Assembly (NCBI GenBank): GCA_023405815.1
Contig: JAEXXM010000061.1
Coordinates: 1-36,898, forward strand
DNA: 36,898 nt
Reading direction: 5' to 3'
Origin: Pseudomonadota bacterium
GTDB lineage: Bacteria; Pseudomonadota; Alphaproteobacteria; Rhizobiales; Hyphomicrobiaceae
Made by a program: the position numbers and the translations under genes. Below are positions 14,899 through 22,900 of the stretch, piece after piece. The notes below the pieces were generated by a model that was not told the origin of the DNA, searched no databases, and worked only from the letters and a program-made list of their open reading frames with translations. How positions within the stretch are numbered: position 1 is the stretch's first letter; each line of letters begins with the position of its first letter.

Positions 14899-16020
14899 AT
14901 GTGGCGCAGATGGTTCTTTATCCTGGGCGCGGTCGCGCTATTGGCTGCGGGCTTAGTCGGCGTTGCGCTCTTCCTGAACGCACCGGAAGGGACGGAAGCA
15001 GCCAACGCCGATCCCCGCACCACCCCGCTGCTGGTGAAGGTTGTCAACGCCGCAAGCGTATCCGGCGTCGAACGTGCTTTCACCGGCACGATCGCAGCAC
15101 GGGTGCAGAGCAATCTCGGCTTTCGCGTCCCCGGCAAGATCGTCGAGCGGCTCGTCGATGTCGGCCAACAGGTCAAGGCCGGTCAGCCCCTCATGCGCAT
15201 CGACGAAACCGATTTGCGACTCGCCTTGACCGCCAAGCGCAATGCAGTGATCGCCGCGCGTGCTGTTGCCGTCCAGGCGCGCGCGGATGAGAAGCGCTAT
15301 GCGACGCTCGTCAGTGGCGGGATTGCAGCGACCCCGCAGCGCTATGAGCAGGCCAAGGCGGCGCTCGATACGGCTGAGGCGCAGCTCGCGGCGGCCGAAG
15401 CGGAAGCGAAGGTCGCTGAAAACGAAGCAACCTATTCCACTCTCGTGGCCGACGCCGACGGAAGGGTTGTCACGACGCTCGCGGAACCGGGGCAGGTCAT
15501 TGCCGCGGGACAGACTGTGGTTCAGCTAGCGCACGCCGGCCCGCGCGAGGCGCTTGTCGCGCTCCCTGAAACAGTTCGGCCCGCAATCGGCTCGGAGGCC
15601 GAAGCGAGCGTCTATGGCAGCAACGGGCGGCGCGAGACGGCGCGCCTTCGGCAGATATCGGATGCCGCAGATGCCCAGACACGTACCTATGAAGCGCGCT
15701 ATGTGCTCGAGGGAGAAGCCGCCTCGGCTCCCCTCGGCGCCACGGTAACGATCAGACTTGCCGACAACGGAAAGCGATCCGACGTGGAGGTGCCGATCGG
15801 TGCGGTGTTTGATGACGGCAATCGCACAGGCGTTTGGATTCTGGATCAGAACGCCACAACCGTGCGCTTCGCTCCCGTGCAGATCAAGCGGCTCGGCGAG
15901 GAAACCGCGGTCGTCTCCGGCATCGAGGTCGGGCAACCAGTCGTCGCGCTCGGTGCGCATCTTCTTAAGGAAGGCGCAAGCGTCAGGACGACCGCACAGG
16001 CAGAGGCGGTGAACAAATGA
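14899..16020 (+). CDS. RND efflux periplasmic adaptor (membrane fusion protein)
   Basis: The 373-residue protein has an N-terminal membrane anchor/signal (MWRRWFFILGAVALLAAGLV). A split biotinyl-lipoyl domain follows: first half around LGFRVPGKIVERLVDVGQQV and second half around ADADGRVVTTLAEPGQVI. These flank an Ala/Glu-rich coiled-coil hairpin of about residues 110-175. A beta-barrel and membrane-proximal domain complete it. It links an inner-membrane RND pump to an outer-membrane channel. The ATG at 14899 has GAGAGGG upstream. Its stop overlaps the pump start (ATGA), so the two are translationally coupled. It is expected to be controlled by the divergent TetR. Confidence 0.93.
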   Translation: MWRRWFFILGAVALLAAGLVGVALFLNAPEGTEAANADPRTTPLLVKVVNAASVSGVERAFTGTIAARVQSNLGFRVPGKIVERLVDVGQQVKAGQPLMRIDETDLRLALTAKRNAVIAARAVAVQARADEKRYATLVSGGIAATPQRYEQAKAALDTAEAQLAAAEAEAKVAENEATYSTLVADADGRVVTTLAEPGQVIAAGQTVVQLAHAGPREALVALPETVRPAIGSEAEASVYGSNGRRETARLRQISDAADAQTRTYEARYVLEGEAASAPLGATVTIRLADNGKRSDVEVPIGAVFDDGNRTGVWILDQNATTVRFAPVQIKRLGEETAVVSGIEVGQPVVALGAHLLKEGASVRTTAQAEAVNK

Positions 16021-19000
16021 ACCTCAATCTTTCAGCGATCGCGGTCCGCGAGCGTGCCGTCACCCTGTTCTTCATCATGCTGCTCGGAGCCGCAGGTGTC
16101 TACGCGTTCGTCAAGCTCGGGCGAGCCGAAGATCCATCCTTTACCATCAAGACGCTGACGGTCACGGCCGTATGGCCGGGCGCAACCGCGCGCGAAATGC
16201 AGGATCTGGTCGCCGAGCCACTTGAGAAAAGAACCCAGGAGCTGACCTGGTACGACCGCGTGGAGACGATAACCAGGCCAGGGTATGCCTTCCTGACGGT
16301 CACACTGAAAGACAGCACGCCCCCATCCGCTGTAGAGGAGGAGTTTTACCAGGCCCGCAAGAAGCTCGGCGATGAGGCCCGCAATCTACCCCCTGGCGTC
16401 TTGGGGCCTTTCGTCAACGACGAATACTCGGATGTGAGTTTTGCCCTCTACGCGCTGAAGGCCAAGGGCATGCCGATGCGTGAGCTGGTCCGCCAGGCCG
16501 AGGTCATCCGCCAGGATCTTCTGCACGTCCCCGGCGTCAAGAAGATCAACATCCTTGGCGAGCGTCCGGAACGGATCTTTGTCGAGTTCTCCTATGCCAA
16601 GCTCGCGACTCTCGGTGTTATGCCGCAGGACATTGCTGCTGCCGCTCAACGGCAAAACACTCTTACGCCCGCGGGCTCGATCGATACGCGGGGCCCACGG
16701 GTCTTCATGCGGCTTTCTGGCGCCTATGACAGCGTCGAGACCATCGCCGACACTCCGATTGTGGCCGCGGGACGCACGCTGAAGGTCTCTGACGTTGCCG
16801 ATGTCCGTCGCGGTTACGAAGACCCCGCAACGTACATCATTCGCCATGAGGGCGAGCCAGCCATCATGCTCGCTGTCGTGATGCAACAGGGCTGGAACGG
16901 GCTGGAACTCGGAAAGGCTCTGGAAGAGAGGTCCGCCGCGATCGCCGCGACCCTGCCGCTCGGCATGACACTCGCCAAGGTCAGCGACCAGGCGGTGAAC
17001 ATCACAGCAGCGGTCGGCGAGTTCATGATGAAATTCGCGATGGCACTCGGCGTGGTGCTCGTGGTTAGCCTGCTCGCCCTCGGCTGGCGCGTCGGCATTG
17101 TCGTGGCCGCAGCGGTTCCCCTGACCCTTGCCGCCGTCTTTCTCATCATGCTTGAAACCGGCCGCTTCTTCGACCGCATCACGCTCGGTGCACTCATCCT
17201 CGCGCTCGGCCTCCTCGTCGACGACGCCATCATCGCCATCGAGGTGATGGTCGTGAAGATGGAAGAGGGCATGGACCGCATCAAGGCGCCCGCCTACGCC
17301 TGGAGCCATACGGCAGCCCCGATGCTCTCCGGCACACTTGTCACGATCGCCGGCTTCCTGCCGGTGGGTTTCGCGCTCTCCAGCGCCGGGGAGTATGCCG
17401 GCAACATCTTCTGGGTCGTGGGCTTCGCGCTGATTGTCTCCTGGCTCGTCGCGGTTATTTTCACGCCCTACCTCGGCGTGAAGATGCTGCCCAACTTCAA
17501 ACCGGTCGAGGGTGGCCATCATGCGATATACGACACGCCGAATTACCGTCGCCTGCGTGGCATCATCAGTTTCGCCGTGCGCCGCAAGTTCCTGACATGC
17601 TCGGTCGTCGGCATTGCCTTCGCGCTCTCCGTCGCGGGTATGGCGACGGTGAAGCAGCAATTCTTCCCCACCTCCGACCGTCCCGAAGTGCTGGTCGAGG
17701 TCCGCCTGCCGGAAGGCACCAGCATCGAGACGACGACGGCCACGGTCGGGAAGCTCGAACGCTGGCTCAAGGACCAGCCGGATGCAAAGATCGTTACGAG
17801 CTACATCGGACAGGGAGCTCCCCGGTTCTTCTTCGCCATGGCGCCGGAGCTGCCCGATCCGGCCTTTGCCAAGATCGTGGTGCTGACGCCCGATGCCGAG
17901 GCACGCGAGGCCTTGAAACATCGCCTGCGGACCGCGATAGCGGAAGGGCTCGCACCGGAAGCCTATGTGCGCGTCACGCAGCTGGTGTTCGGCCCTTACA
18001 CGCCGTTCCCCGTCGAGTTTCGCATCATTGGGCCCGATCCGGCGAAATTGTTCGAGATCTCAGAGAAAGCTCTCGAGATCATGCGGAGCGTCCCGGACGT
18101 CAGGCAGGCGAACCGCGACTGGGGTAATCGCGCACCCGTGTTGCGTTTCGTTCCCGATCAGGATCGGCTGAGCCTCATCGGCCTTTCCACGACGGAGGCG
18201 GCCCAGCAGCTGCAGTTCTTGCTCACCGGCATTTCGGTCACGCAGGTTCGCGAGAACATCCGCAACGTGCCCGTCGTGGCACGCACGGCCGGCGAAAACC
18301 GCCTCGATCCGGCACGGTTGGCCGATTTTTCGCTCTTCAGCCGCGACGGCCGTGCGATTCCGCTCGATCAGATCGGCCATTCCGAAATCCGGCAGGAAGA
18401 ACCGACCATGAAGCGCCGCGACCGCATGCCAGTCGTCACGATCCGCTCGGACATCAATGAGGCGACCCAGCCTCCTGAAGTCTCGAAGCAGGTCATGACG
18501 GCCCTTCAGCCGCTGATTGCTTCATTGCCCACTGGCTACCGCATCGAGATGGGTGGCAACATCGAGGAGGCGACGAAGGCCAATGATGCGCTCGGGAAAG
18601 TATTCCCGGCCATGATCGCCGCGATGTTGATCGTCCTCATCCTGCAAGTCCGCAGTCTGTCGACAATGACGATGGTGCTGCTGACGGCGCCGCTCGGCCT
18701 CGTCGGCGTTGTGCCGGCATTGATCCTCTTCAATCAGCCCTTCGGCTTCAATGCCATCCTGGGCCTGATCGGCCTGGCCGGCATCCTCATGCGCAATACC
18801 TTGATCCTGACGGAGCAGATCAAGGAGAACCAGGCCGCGGGGCTCGACGACTATCACGCCGTCATCGAGGCGACGGTCCAGCGGACACGCCCTGTGACCC
18901 TGACGGCGCTCGCCGCCGTCCTGGCGTTCATCCCGCTGACCCATTCGGTGTTCTGGGGATCGATGGCCTACACGCTCATCGGCGGCACAGCCGCGGGCAC

Positions 19001-19133
19001 CGTGCTGATCCTGCTCTTTTTGCCGGCGCTCTATGCGGCGTGGTTCCGGATCAAGCCGACGGCGGAGGCAATCCACACGCCGACTGGCACCGTCGGCGTA
19101 CCGGAACTGAGAACAGCAGAGGTGGGAGGGTAG
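16017..19133 (+). CDS. RND-family efflux pump
   Basis: The 1038-residue length and duplicated architecture (about 12 membrane helices, two large periplasmic loops) are those of AcrB/MexB-type pumps. Helix 4 carries the proton-relay Asp pair in LGLLVDDAIIAIEVM. The N-terminus (AIAVRERAVTLFFIMLLGAAG) and the motif GRAEDPSFTIKTLTV place it in the branch of RND pumps common in alphaproteobacteria, close to the AcrB-like 'efflux RND transporter permease' group. With the adaptor it would export small hydrophobic toxins or drugs using the proton gradient. No outer-membrane channel gene is present in the window, so it presumably uses a TolC-like protein encoded elsewhere. Substrates cannot be read from sequence. 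Confidence 0.95.
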   Translation: MNLNLSAIAVRERAVTLFFIMLLGAAGVYAFVKLGRAEDPSFTIKTLTVTAVWPGATAREMQDLVAEPLEKRTQELTWYDRVETITRPGYAFLTVTLKDSTPPSAVEEEFYQARKKLGDEARNLPPGVLGPFVNDEYSDVSFALYALKAKGMPMRELVRQAEVIRQDLLHVPGVKKINILGERPERIFVEFSYAKLATLGVMPQDIAAAAQRQNTLTPAGSIDTRGPRVFMRLSGAYDSVETIADTPIVAAGRTLKVSDVADVRRGYEDPATYIIRHEGEPAIMLAVVMQQGWNGLELGKALEERSAAIAATLPLGMTLAKVSDQAVNITAAVGEFMMKFAMALGVVLVVSLLALGWRVGIVVAAAVPLTLAAVFLIMLETGRFFDRITLGALILALGLLVDDAIIAIEVMVVKMEEGMDRIKAPAYAWSHTAAPMLSGTLVTIAGFLPVGFALSSAGEYAGNIFWVVGFALIVSWLVAVIFTPYLGVKMLPNFKPVEGGHHAIYDTPNYRRLRGIISFAVRRKFLTCSVVGIAFALSVAGMATVKQQFFPTSDRPEVLVEVRLPEGTSIETTTATVGKLERWLKDQPDAKIVTSYIGQGAPRFFFAMAPELPDPAFAKIVVLTPDAEAREALKHRLRTAIAEGLAPEAYVRVTQLVFGPYTPFPVEFRIIGPDPAKLFEISEKALEIMRSVPDVRQANRDWGNRAPVLRFVPDQDRLSLIGLSTTEAAQQLQFLLTGISVTQVRENIRNVPVVARTAGENRLDPARLADFSLFSRDGRAIPLDQIGHSEIRQEEPTMKRRDRMPVVTIRSDINEATQPPEVSKQVMTALQPLIASLPTGYRIEMGGNIEEATKANDALGKVFPAMIAAMLIVLILQVRSLSTMTMVLLTAPLGLVGVVPALILFNQPFGFNAILGLIGLAGILMRNTLILTEQIKENQAAGLDDYHAVIEATVQRTRPVTLTALAAVLAFIPLTHSVFWGSMAYTLIGGTAAGTVLILLFLPALYAAWFRIKPTAEAIHTPTGTVGVPELRTAEVGG

Positions 19134-19166
19134 TGAGGGCTTGGCGCTGAAGAGCCAGGAGGTCAC

Positions 19167-19364
19167 ATGCTGCAAAGGCTATTTGAAAAACTGCGTACGT
19201 GGGCAGAAGCCGTGGCCGCACTGGACGATCCGCGCGGCGAATATTTTTTGATGCTGGAAGATCGGGTCAGCCGGTTGGAAGGCGACGTCCGGCTTTTGCG
19301 CGCGTCGGACAAGATGGACGCGGGTGCGACGTCGGCGCCGACGGGCTGTGCAGAGACCAATTGA
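19167..19364 (+). CDS. Small hypothetical protein after the RND pump
   Basis: The 65-codon frame has an excellent ribosome site (AGGAGG, 4 bases before the ATG), which is the main reason to accept it. The product is charged and helical (MLQRLFEKLRTWAEAVAAL, then YFLMLEDRVSRLEGDVRLLR), suggesting a short coiled coil, with no membrane segment. It begins 33 bases after the pump stop and is likely in the same operon. I do not recognise the family. It may be an efflux-associated accessory peptide. Confidence 0.6.
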   Translation: MLQRLFEKLRTWAEAVAALDDPRGEYFLMLEDRVSRLEGDVRLLRASDKMDAGATSAPTGCAETN

Positions 19365-19432
19365 TGGAGGCAGCTGTGACGCACATCGAAACAGCGCCAA
19401 AGGCGGTACTACCCGTCAACAGCATCGCCCGG

Positions 19433-20017
19433 CTATCGTTTGCGCCCAACCGAAACGCCAAGTGCTTCGCGGCTGGCCGCCAGCACCTCGTCTCTCAACC
19501 CGCCATCTCCGACGGCGCGCGCGATGACAACCGCGCCGACCAATGAGATGAACATCTGAATGGCTTTGATCCGCCGCTCGCTCGGCGTGCCTCGAAGGCC
19601 CGCGGCCAGCTTGTCGATCGTTCTCTGCGTCCCATTGGCAAACGCCCTTCGGACCTCCGCAGTCTCACGCGCGGCTTCGACGCCGAACGCCGCCATCGGA
19701 CAGCCAACGCCCGGATTGGCGACGTGGCCCTGCGAAAGATACTTCGCCACATAGTCCTCGACGGCGTCTGCCTCGCTCGCTTTGTCCGCCTTGATCTCGA
19801 GACGCTTCACAAGCGCGTCATGGATGGATTGCACCGCCTCTGCCACCAGCGCGTCCTTGGATTCAAAATGCCGGTAAAAGCCGCCGTGCGTCAGCCCGGC
19901 CGCCTGCATGAGGTCGGCGACGCTCGTACCCTTGATGCCCCGCTCTCTCAGCATGCGCGCGGCAACTTCCACGATCTCCTGATGGTGCTCCGCCATCGCT
20001 TCACGTGACATGCGCAT
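19433..20017 (-). CDS. TetR-family repressor 2
   Basis: From the ATG at 20017 (GGAAAG about 10 bases upstream) the product is 194 residues. The helix-turn-helix is TSVADLMQAAGLTHGGFYRH with the following FESKDALVAEA. It is a paralogue of the TetR at 14125-14703 across both the DNA-binding and ligand-binding parts (shared GCPMAAFG/GCPLVALG patch). It ends convergently with the small ORF after the RND pump and is divergent from the tiny secreted proteins and thiolase 2, which are its likely targets. Its promoter is overlaid with an AT-rich inverted repeat, pointing to autorepression. A start at 20044 is possible but would place codons close to the -10 element and is less likely. Confidence 0.9.
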   Translation of the reverse strand: MRMSREAMAEHHQEIVEVAARMLRERGIKGTSVADLMQAAGLTHGGFYRHFESKDALVAEAVQSIHDALVKRLEIKADKASEADAVEDYVAKYLSQGHVANPGVGCPMAAFGVEAARETAEVRRAFANGTQRTIDKLAAGLRGTPSERRIKAIQMFISLVGAVVIARAVGDGGLRDEVLAASREALGVSVGRKR

Positions 20018-20055
20018 GAATTTGTCTTTCCAAGCCCGTTTCACCAGTCTGTTGG

Positions 20056-20084
20056 ATTATAAGTATAATCTTATAGGCGCGCAA
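20056..20084 (-). promoter_or_regulatory. tetR-2 promoter with overlapping operator
   Basis: On the minus strand, TTGCGC (complement of 20079-20084) and a perfect TATAAT (complement of 20056-20061) are 17 bases apart. Two nested inverted repeats cover it: ATTATA-ag-TATAAT (20056-20069) and TATAAG-tataat-CTTATA (20058-20075). The geometry copies that of the tetR-1 promoter, including a TTGCG-type -35, and fits autorepression. Confidence 0.6.
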
Positions 20085-20203
20085 CATGCGACAACGCCTC
20101 TTCCTTGCTCGCGCCCCCAGAACAATCGAACGGGGGCGCCAGATTCTGCGGTCGTGGATCAAAAAAGCTCGTTGCAGGGGTTGACTAGTTAGATTACGTA
20201 TGA

Positions 20204-20234
20204 CATCTATCAGTACAGATGATGGAAATCATCT
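20204..20234 (+). promoter_or_regulatory. Overlapping inverted repeats upstream of small secreted genes
   Basis: AGATGAT-ggaa-ATCATCT (20217-20234) is a perfect 7-4-7 hairpin. CATCT-atcagtac-AGATG (20204-20221) shares its right arm with the first hairpin's left arm, so only one can form at a time. A TTGACT at 20181-20186 could be the -35 of a promoter. The region is the 5' leader or operator of the two secreted-peptide genes. Confidence 0.45.
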
Positions 20235-20298
20235 AACGCCAGGACGGCGCTAAGCCGCCCGGTATCTGGTTCTTAAACCTCACGTGCAAAGGAGCAAT

Positions 20299-20460
20299 AT
20301 GATGCGTACTCTTATGATCGCGGCTACCGCTGTCCTCGCGCTTGCCGCCGGAGCCCACACGGCATCGGCCGGAGACGAACTCGACAAGAACGTAGGCGCC
20401 GGCGCCTACCTCCACCCGGCCGGCCCGGTCAACGGTGCCTGGAACCAGGGCGGCAAGTGA
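20299..20460 (+). CDS. Tiny secreted protein 1
   Basis: The 53-codon gene has a strong ribosome site (AAAGGAG, 4 bases before the ATG). It encodes a precursor with a clear signal peptide (MMRTLMIAATAVLALAAGAH, cleavage near TASAG at about 24). The mature part is only about 29 residues (DELDKNVGAGAYLHPAGPVN then GAWNQGGK), Gly/Asn-rich with no cysteine. It would be exported to the periplasm or outside the cell. I do not recognise the family. Its stop overlaps the start of the next small gene (TGATG), so the two are co-translated. It sits between a TetR repressor and a thiolase. Confidence 0.6.
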   Translation: MMRTLMIAATAVLALAAGAHTASAGDELDKNVGAGAYLHPAGPVNGAWNQGGK

Positions 20461-20639
20461 TGCGGGCCGCGGCAGCGGGTGTCCTGGCTTTGTTAGTGTT
20501 CGGTGGCGAGGCTCAGGCTTTCTCCGACTTTGCCGAAGTGCTGTTCGGTCAATACTGCCAGTTCGCTCCGCGCGCCTTCGATCAACACATCGAAGACGAG
20601 GCGACGGGTAACGAGTTCAAGCGTCGCCTCGATCTCTAG
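20460..20639 (+). CDS. Tiny secreted protein 2
   Basis: The ATG at 20460 overlaps the previous stop (TGATG). The 59-residue precursor has a signal peptide (MRAAAAGVLALLVFGGEAQA) and a mature part of about 39 residues, FSDFAEVLFGQYCQFAPRAF followed by a charged tail ending FKRRLDL. One cysteine is present. Codon use is G/C-ending as in real genes. The family is not recognised. The overlap makes production dependent on translation of the first peptide, suggesting a two-component secreted unit. The next gene, thiolase 2, begins 85 bases later. Confidence 0.5.
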   Translation: MRAAAAGVLALLVFGGEAQAFSDFAEVLFGQYCQFAPRAFDQHIEDEATGNEFKRRLDL

Positions 20640-20724
20640 ACGGTCGGGCACGGGAGTGCCGTGCCCGGCGGATCTTGCGCTCCCCGCAAGCGCAGTGATC
20701 GTTTCCTTGGCGATAGGGGCCCGA

Positions 20725-21909
20725 ATGTCGAACAAAGAGATCATTATTGCCGAGCCCGTACGAACGCCGATCGGCTCCTTCAACGGCACCCTCAAGGGGA
20801 GCGCTGCGACCGAACTCGGCGGCATCGTGATCGCCGAGGTGGTGCGCCGCGCCAAGATCGCTCCTGACAGCGTCGAGTCGGCAACGATGGGGAACGTCGT
20901 GCAAGCCGGCAACCGCATGAATCCCGCAAGGCAGGCAGCCATCGGTGGTGGCCTCCCTGTCTCGACACCGGCCCTCACCGTCAATCGCGTTTGCGGGTCT
21001 GGCGCACAGGCCATCGTCTCGGCAGCTCAAGAAATCCTATCGGGTAGCGTGGAGCTCGCAATTGCCGGCGGCATGGAGAACATGGACCGTGCTCCATATC
21101 TGCTGGATGGCGGCCGGTGGGGCTATCGGATGGGGCCTGCCGAAATCCATGACAGCATGCTGCGCGACGGCCTCATCGATGCGTTCTCTGGGGAGCACTC
21201 CGGCTGGCATACCGAGGATCTCGTGAACAAGGCGCAGCTGACGCGGGAGCGTCAGGATCGCTGGGCCGAGCGGTCTCAAATGCGCTTCGCTGCTTCGCAA
21301 GCTGAAGGGGCATTCGATGCTGAAATCGTCCCAGTGAAAGTCAAGGGCAAGAAGGGCGAGGAATCCTTCGCGAAGGACGAGGCTAATCGGCCCGATACCA
21401 CGTACGAGGCACTGGCGAAGCTTCGTCCGGCGTTTCGCAAGGACGGCACAATCACAGCTGGGAATGCCCCGGGGCTGAATAGCGGAGCGGCCGCGATGAT
21501 CGTCTCGGATCGTTCGCACGCTGAAAAACTCGGGATATCACCGTGGGCAAGGCTTGTCGCCTACGGCATCGCGGCGGTTGAGCCGGGGCTGTTCGGTCTT
21601 GGACCCGTCCCGGCGGTCAGAATCGCTCTTGAGCGAGCAGGCTGGAAGATCAGTGACCTCGACCGCATCGAGATCAACGAGGCTTTCGCCGCAGTGCCAC
21701 TGGCCATCGCCCAGGAGCTTCAGCTTCCCGAAGACATCATCAATGTCGAGGGCGGCGCCATTGCCCATGGTCACCCGATCGGCGCCACCGGTGCGGTGCT
21801 GACGACCCGTCTCGTGCACGCAATGCGGCGCAATCGGCTGAAGAAAGGCGTCGTGACCCTTTGCATCGGAGGCGGCCAGGGCATCGCGTTGGCGCTGGAG
21901 ACTATCTAG
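20725..21909 (+). CDS. Acetyl-CoA acetyltransferase (thiolase), copy 2
   Basis: The 394-residue thiolase II has all catalytic residues: Cys90 in VNRVCGSGAQA, His in GHPIGATGA near 350 and Cys in LCIGGGQGIALALE near 380. Unlike copy 1 it has the normal Gly after GGGQ. It aligns without gaps over nearly its whole length with copy 1 (same length; by eye about two thirds identical), so the two are paralogues. The ATG at 20725 has AGGGGC about 8 bases upstream; the frame is open 222 bases further but that part overlaps the secreted-peptide genes. It condenses acetyl-CoA or cleaves acetoacetyl-CoA. It is followed by hydrolase, glutathione-transferase and SnoaL-like genes, which suggests a catabolic rather than storage role. 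Confidence 0.93.
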   Translation: MSNKEIIIAEPVRTPIGSFNGTLKGSAATELGGIVIAEVVRRAKIAPDSVESATMGNVVQAGNRMNPARQAAIGGGLPVSTPALTVNRVCGSGAQAIVSAAQEILSGSVELAIAGGMENMDRAPYLLDGGRWGYRMGPAEIHDSMLRDGLIDAFSGEHSGWHTEDLVNKAQLTRERQDRWAERSQMRFAASQAEGAFDAEIVPVKVKGKKGEESFAKDEANRPDTTYEALAKLRPAFRKDGTITAGNAPGLNSGAAAMIVSDRSHAEKLGISPWARLVAYGIAAVEPGLFGLGPVPAVRIALERAGWKISDLDRIEINEAFAAVPLAIAQELQLPEDIINVEGGAIAHGHPIGATGAVLTTRLVHAMRRNRLKKGVVTLCIGGGQGIALALETI

Positions 21910-21993
21910 ACCACCCGTGCACCATTCCTGGGGCCAGGTAGAGCACACGATGTGACCAAGCTGCAAACAGGCAATAAGAACCAAAGGAAAAGG

Positions 21994-22854
21994 ATGATGC
22001 TCACGATCTCTGGCCGCGAGCCCAATCTATTGCGAATTTCCGATAAGCCAAGCCTCCGTTATGTGACGCTAGGTGAAGGCCCGCCGCTGGTGCTTCTCCA
22101 TACCATTCGAACACAGCTTGAGTATTTCCGAGACCTCGCGCCGCTCCTCGCACATAAGTATACTGTCTACGCAGTCGACCTGCCCGGGCATGGTCATTCT
22201 CCGATCGATCCAGCTGCGCCGTTCGATGAGCCTTATATGCGCAGCGGCATCGTGGGCTTTCTCGAGACGCTCGATCTGCGGGACGTGACGCTGGTGGGAG
22301 AATCCATCGGCGCCGTGCTTGCGCTGACGGCCGCTGCCGAGGTGCCCGATCGCATTCGTGCGGTCTACGCGCTCAATACCTACGATTATGAGACGCGGTT
22401 TGGAGATGGTATCCGCCGGGGCAACTGGTTTGCGAACCTCATCATTGGCGGCCTGCAAGTTCCTGTCTTTGGCCCAATTGGCGGAGCCCTCGAAAACCGC
22501 TTCGTTCTGGGAGCGATCATGGGGGGCGGCTTCGCGGACCCGCGAAAACTCCCGGCCGACCTTCTCACCGAGTTCGATACCGTCGCGCGTCGACCGCACT
22601 ATAAGCGCGTTGCTCGCAAAGTCCTTCTGCAATGGCGCTCCTGGTCCAAAGCCCGCGAGCGGTATTCCGCCGTCAAAGCCCCGGTGACCCTGGTCTATGG
22701 CGACAAAGACTGGTCACGCGTCCCTGAGCGGGAGCGCACCAAGGCGGCGCTGAAGAATGCTCGCTCATTCACGCTCCCCAACACCGGCCATTTCTCGTCA
22801 GTCGAAAATCCCCGCGGCGTGGCGGACCTCATTCTTTCTGGCAGTCCTCAATGA
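21994..22854 (+). CDS. Alpha/beta-fold hydrolase
   Basis: The 286-residue protein shows the alpha/beta-hydrolase order. There is an oxyanion loop near LVLLHTIRTQLEYFRDLAPL, then VYAVDLPGHGHS, the nucleophile elbow GESIG with Ser104, a probable acid in YGDKDW and the base His in NTGHFSSVENP. The histidine of the usual HG oxyanion motif is followed by Thr (LLHTI), a variation seen in some esterases and haloperoxidase-like members. The ATG at 21994 has AAGGA 5 bases upstream; a GTG at 21952 would add 14 polar residues including that site. The gene follows thiolase 2 and precedes a glutathione transferase. The substrate is unknown; an ester or lactone is typical. Confidence 0.88.
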   Translation: MMLTISGREPNLLRISDKPSLRYVTLGEGPPLVLLHTIRTQLEYFRDLAPLLAHKYTVYAVDLPGHGHSPIDPAAPFDEPYMRSGIVGFLETLDLRDVTLVGESIGAVLALTAAAEVPDRIRAVYALNTYDYETRFGDGIRRGNWFANLIIGGLQVPVFGPIGGALENRFVLGAIMGGGFADPRKLPADLLTEFDTVARRPHYKRVARKVLLQWRSWSKARERYSAVKAPVTLVYGDKDWSRVPERERTKAALKNARSFTLPNTGHFSSVENPRGVADLILSGSPQ

Positions 22855-22900
22855 ATGGGTGACGCACACGCGGCGAATACTACAGAGCGAAGCACGAGCA

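Noticed and set aside
19377..19546. GTG-started frame with a GGAGG ribosome site after the small post-RND ORF
   Set aside because: Although the site is good, more than half of it lies antisense inside tetR-2 and the product resembles nothing; it may be a remnant, but I could not support it.
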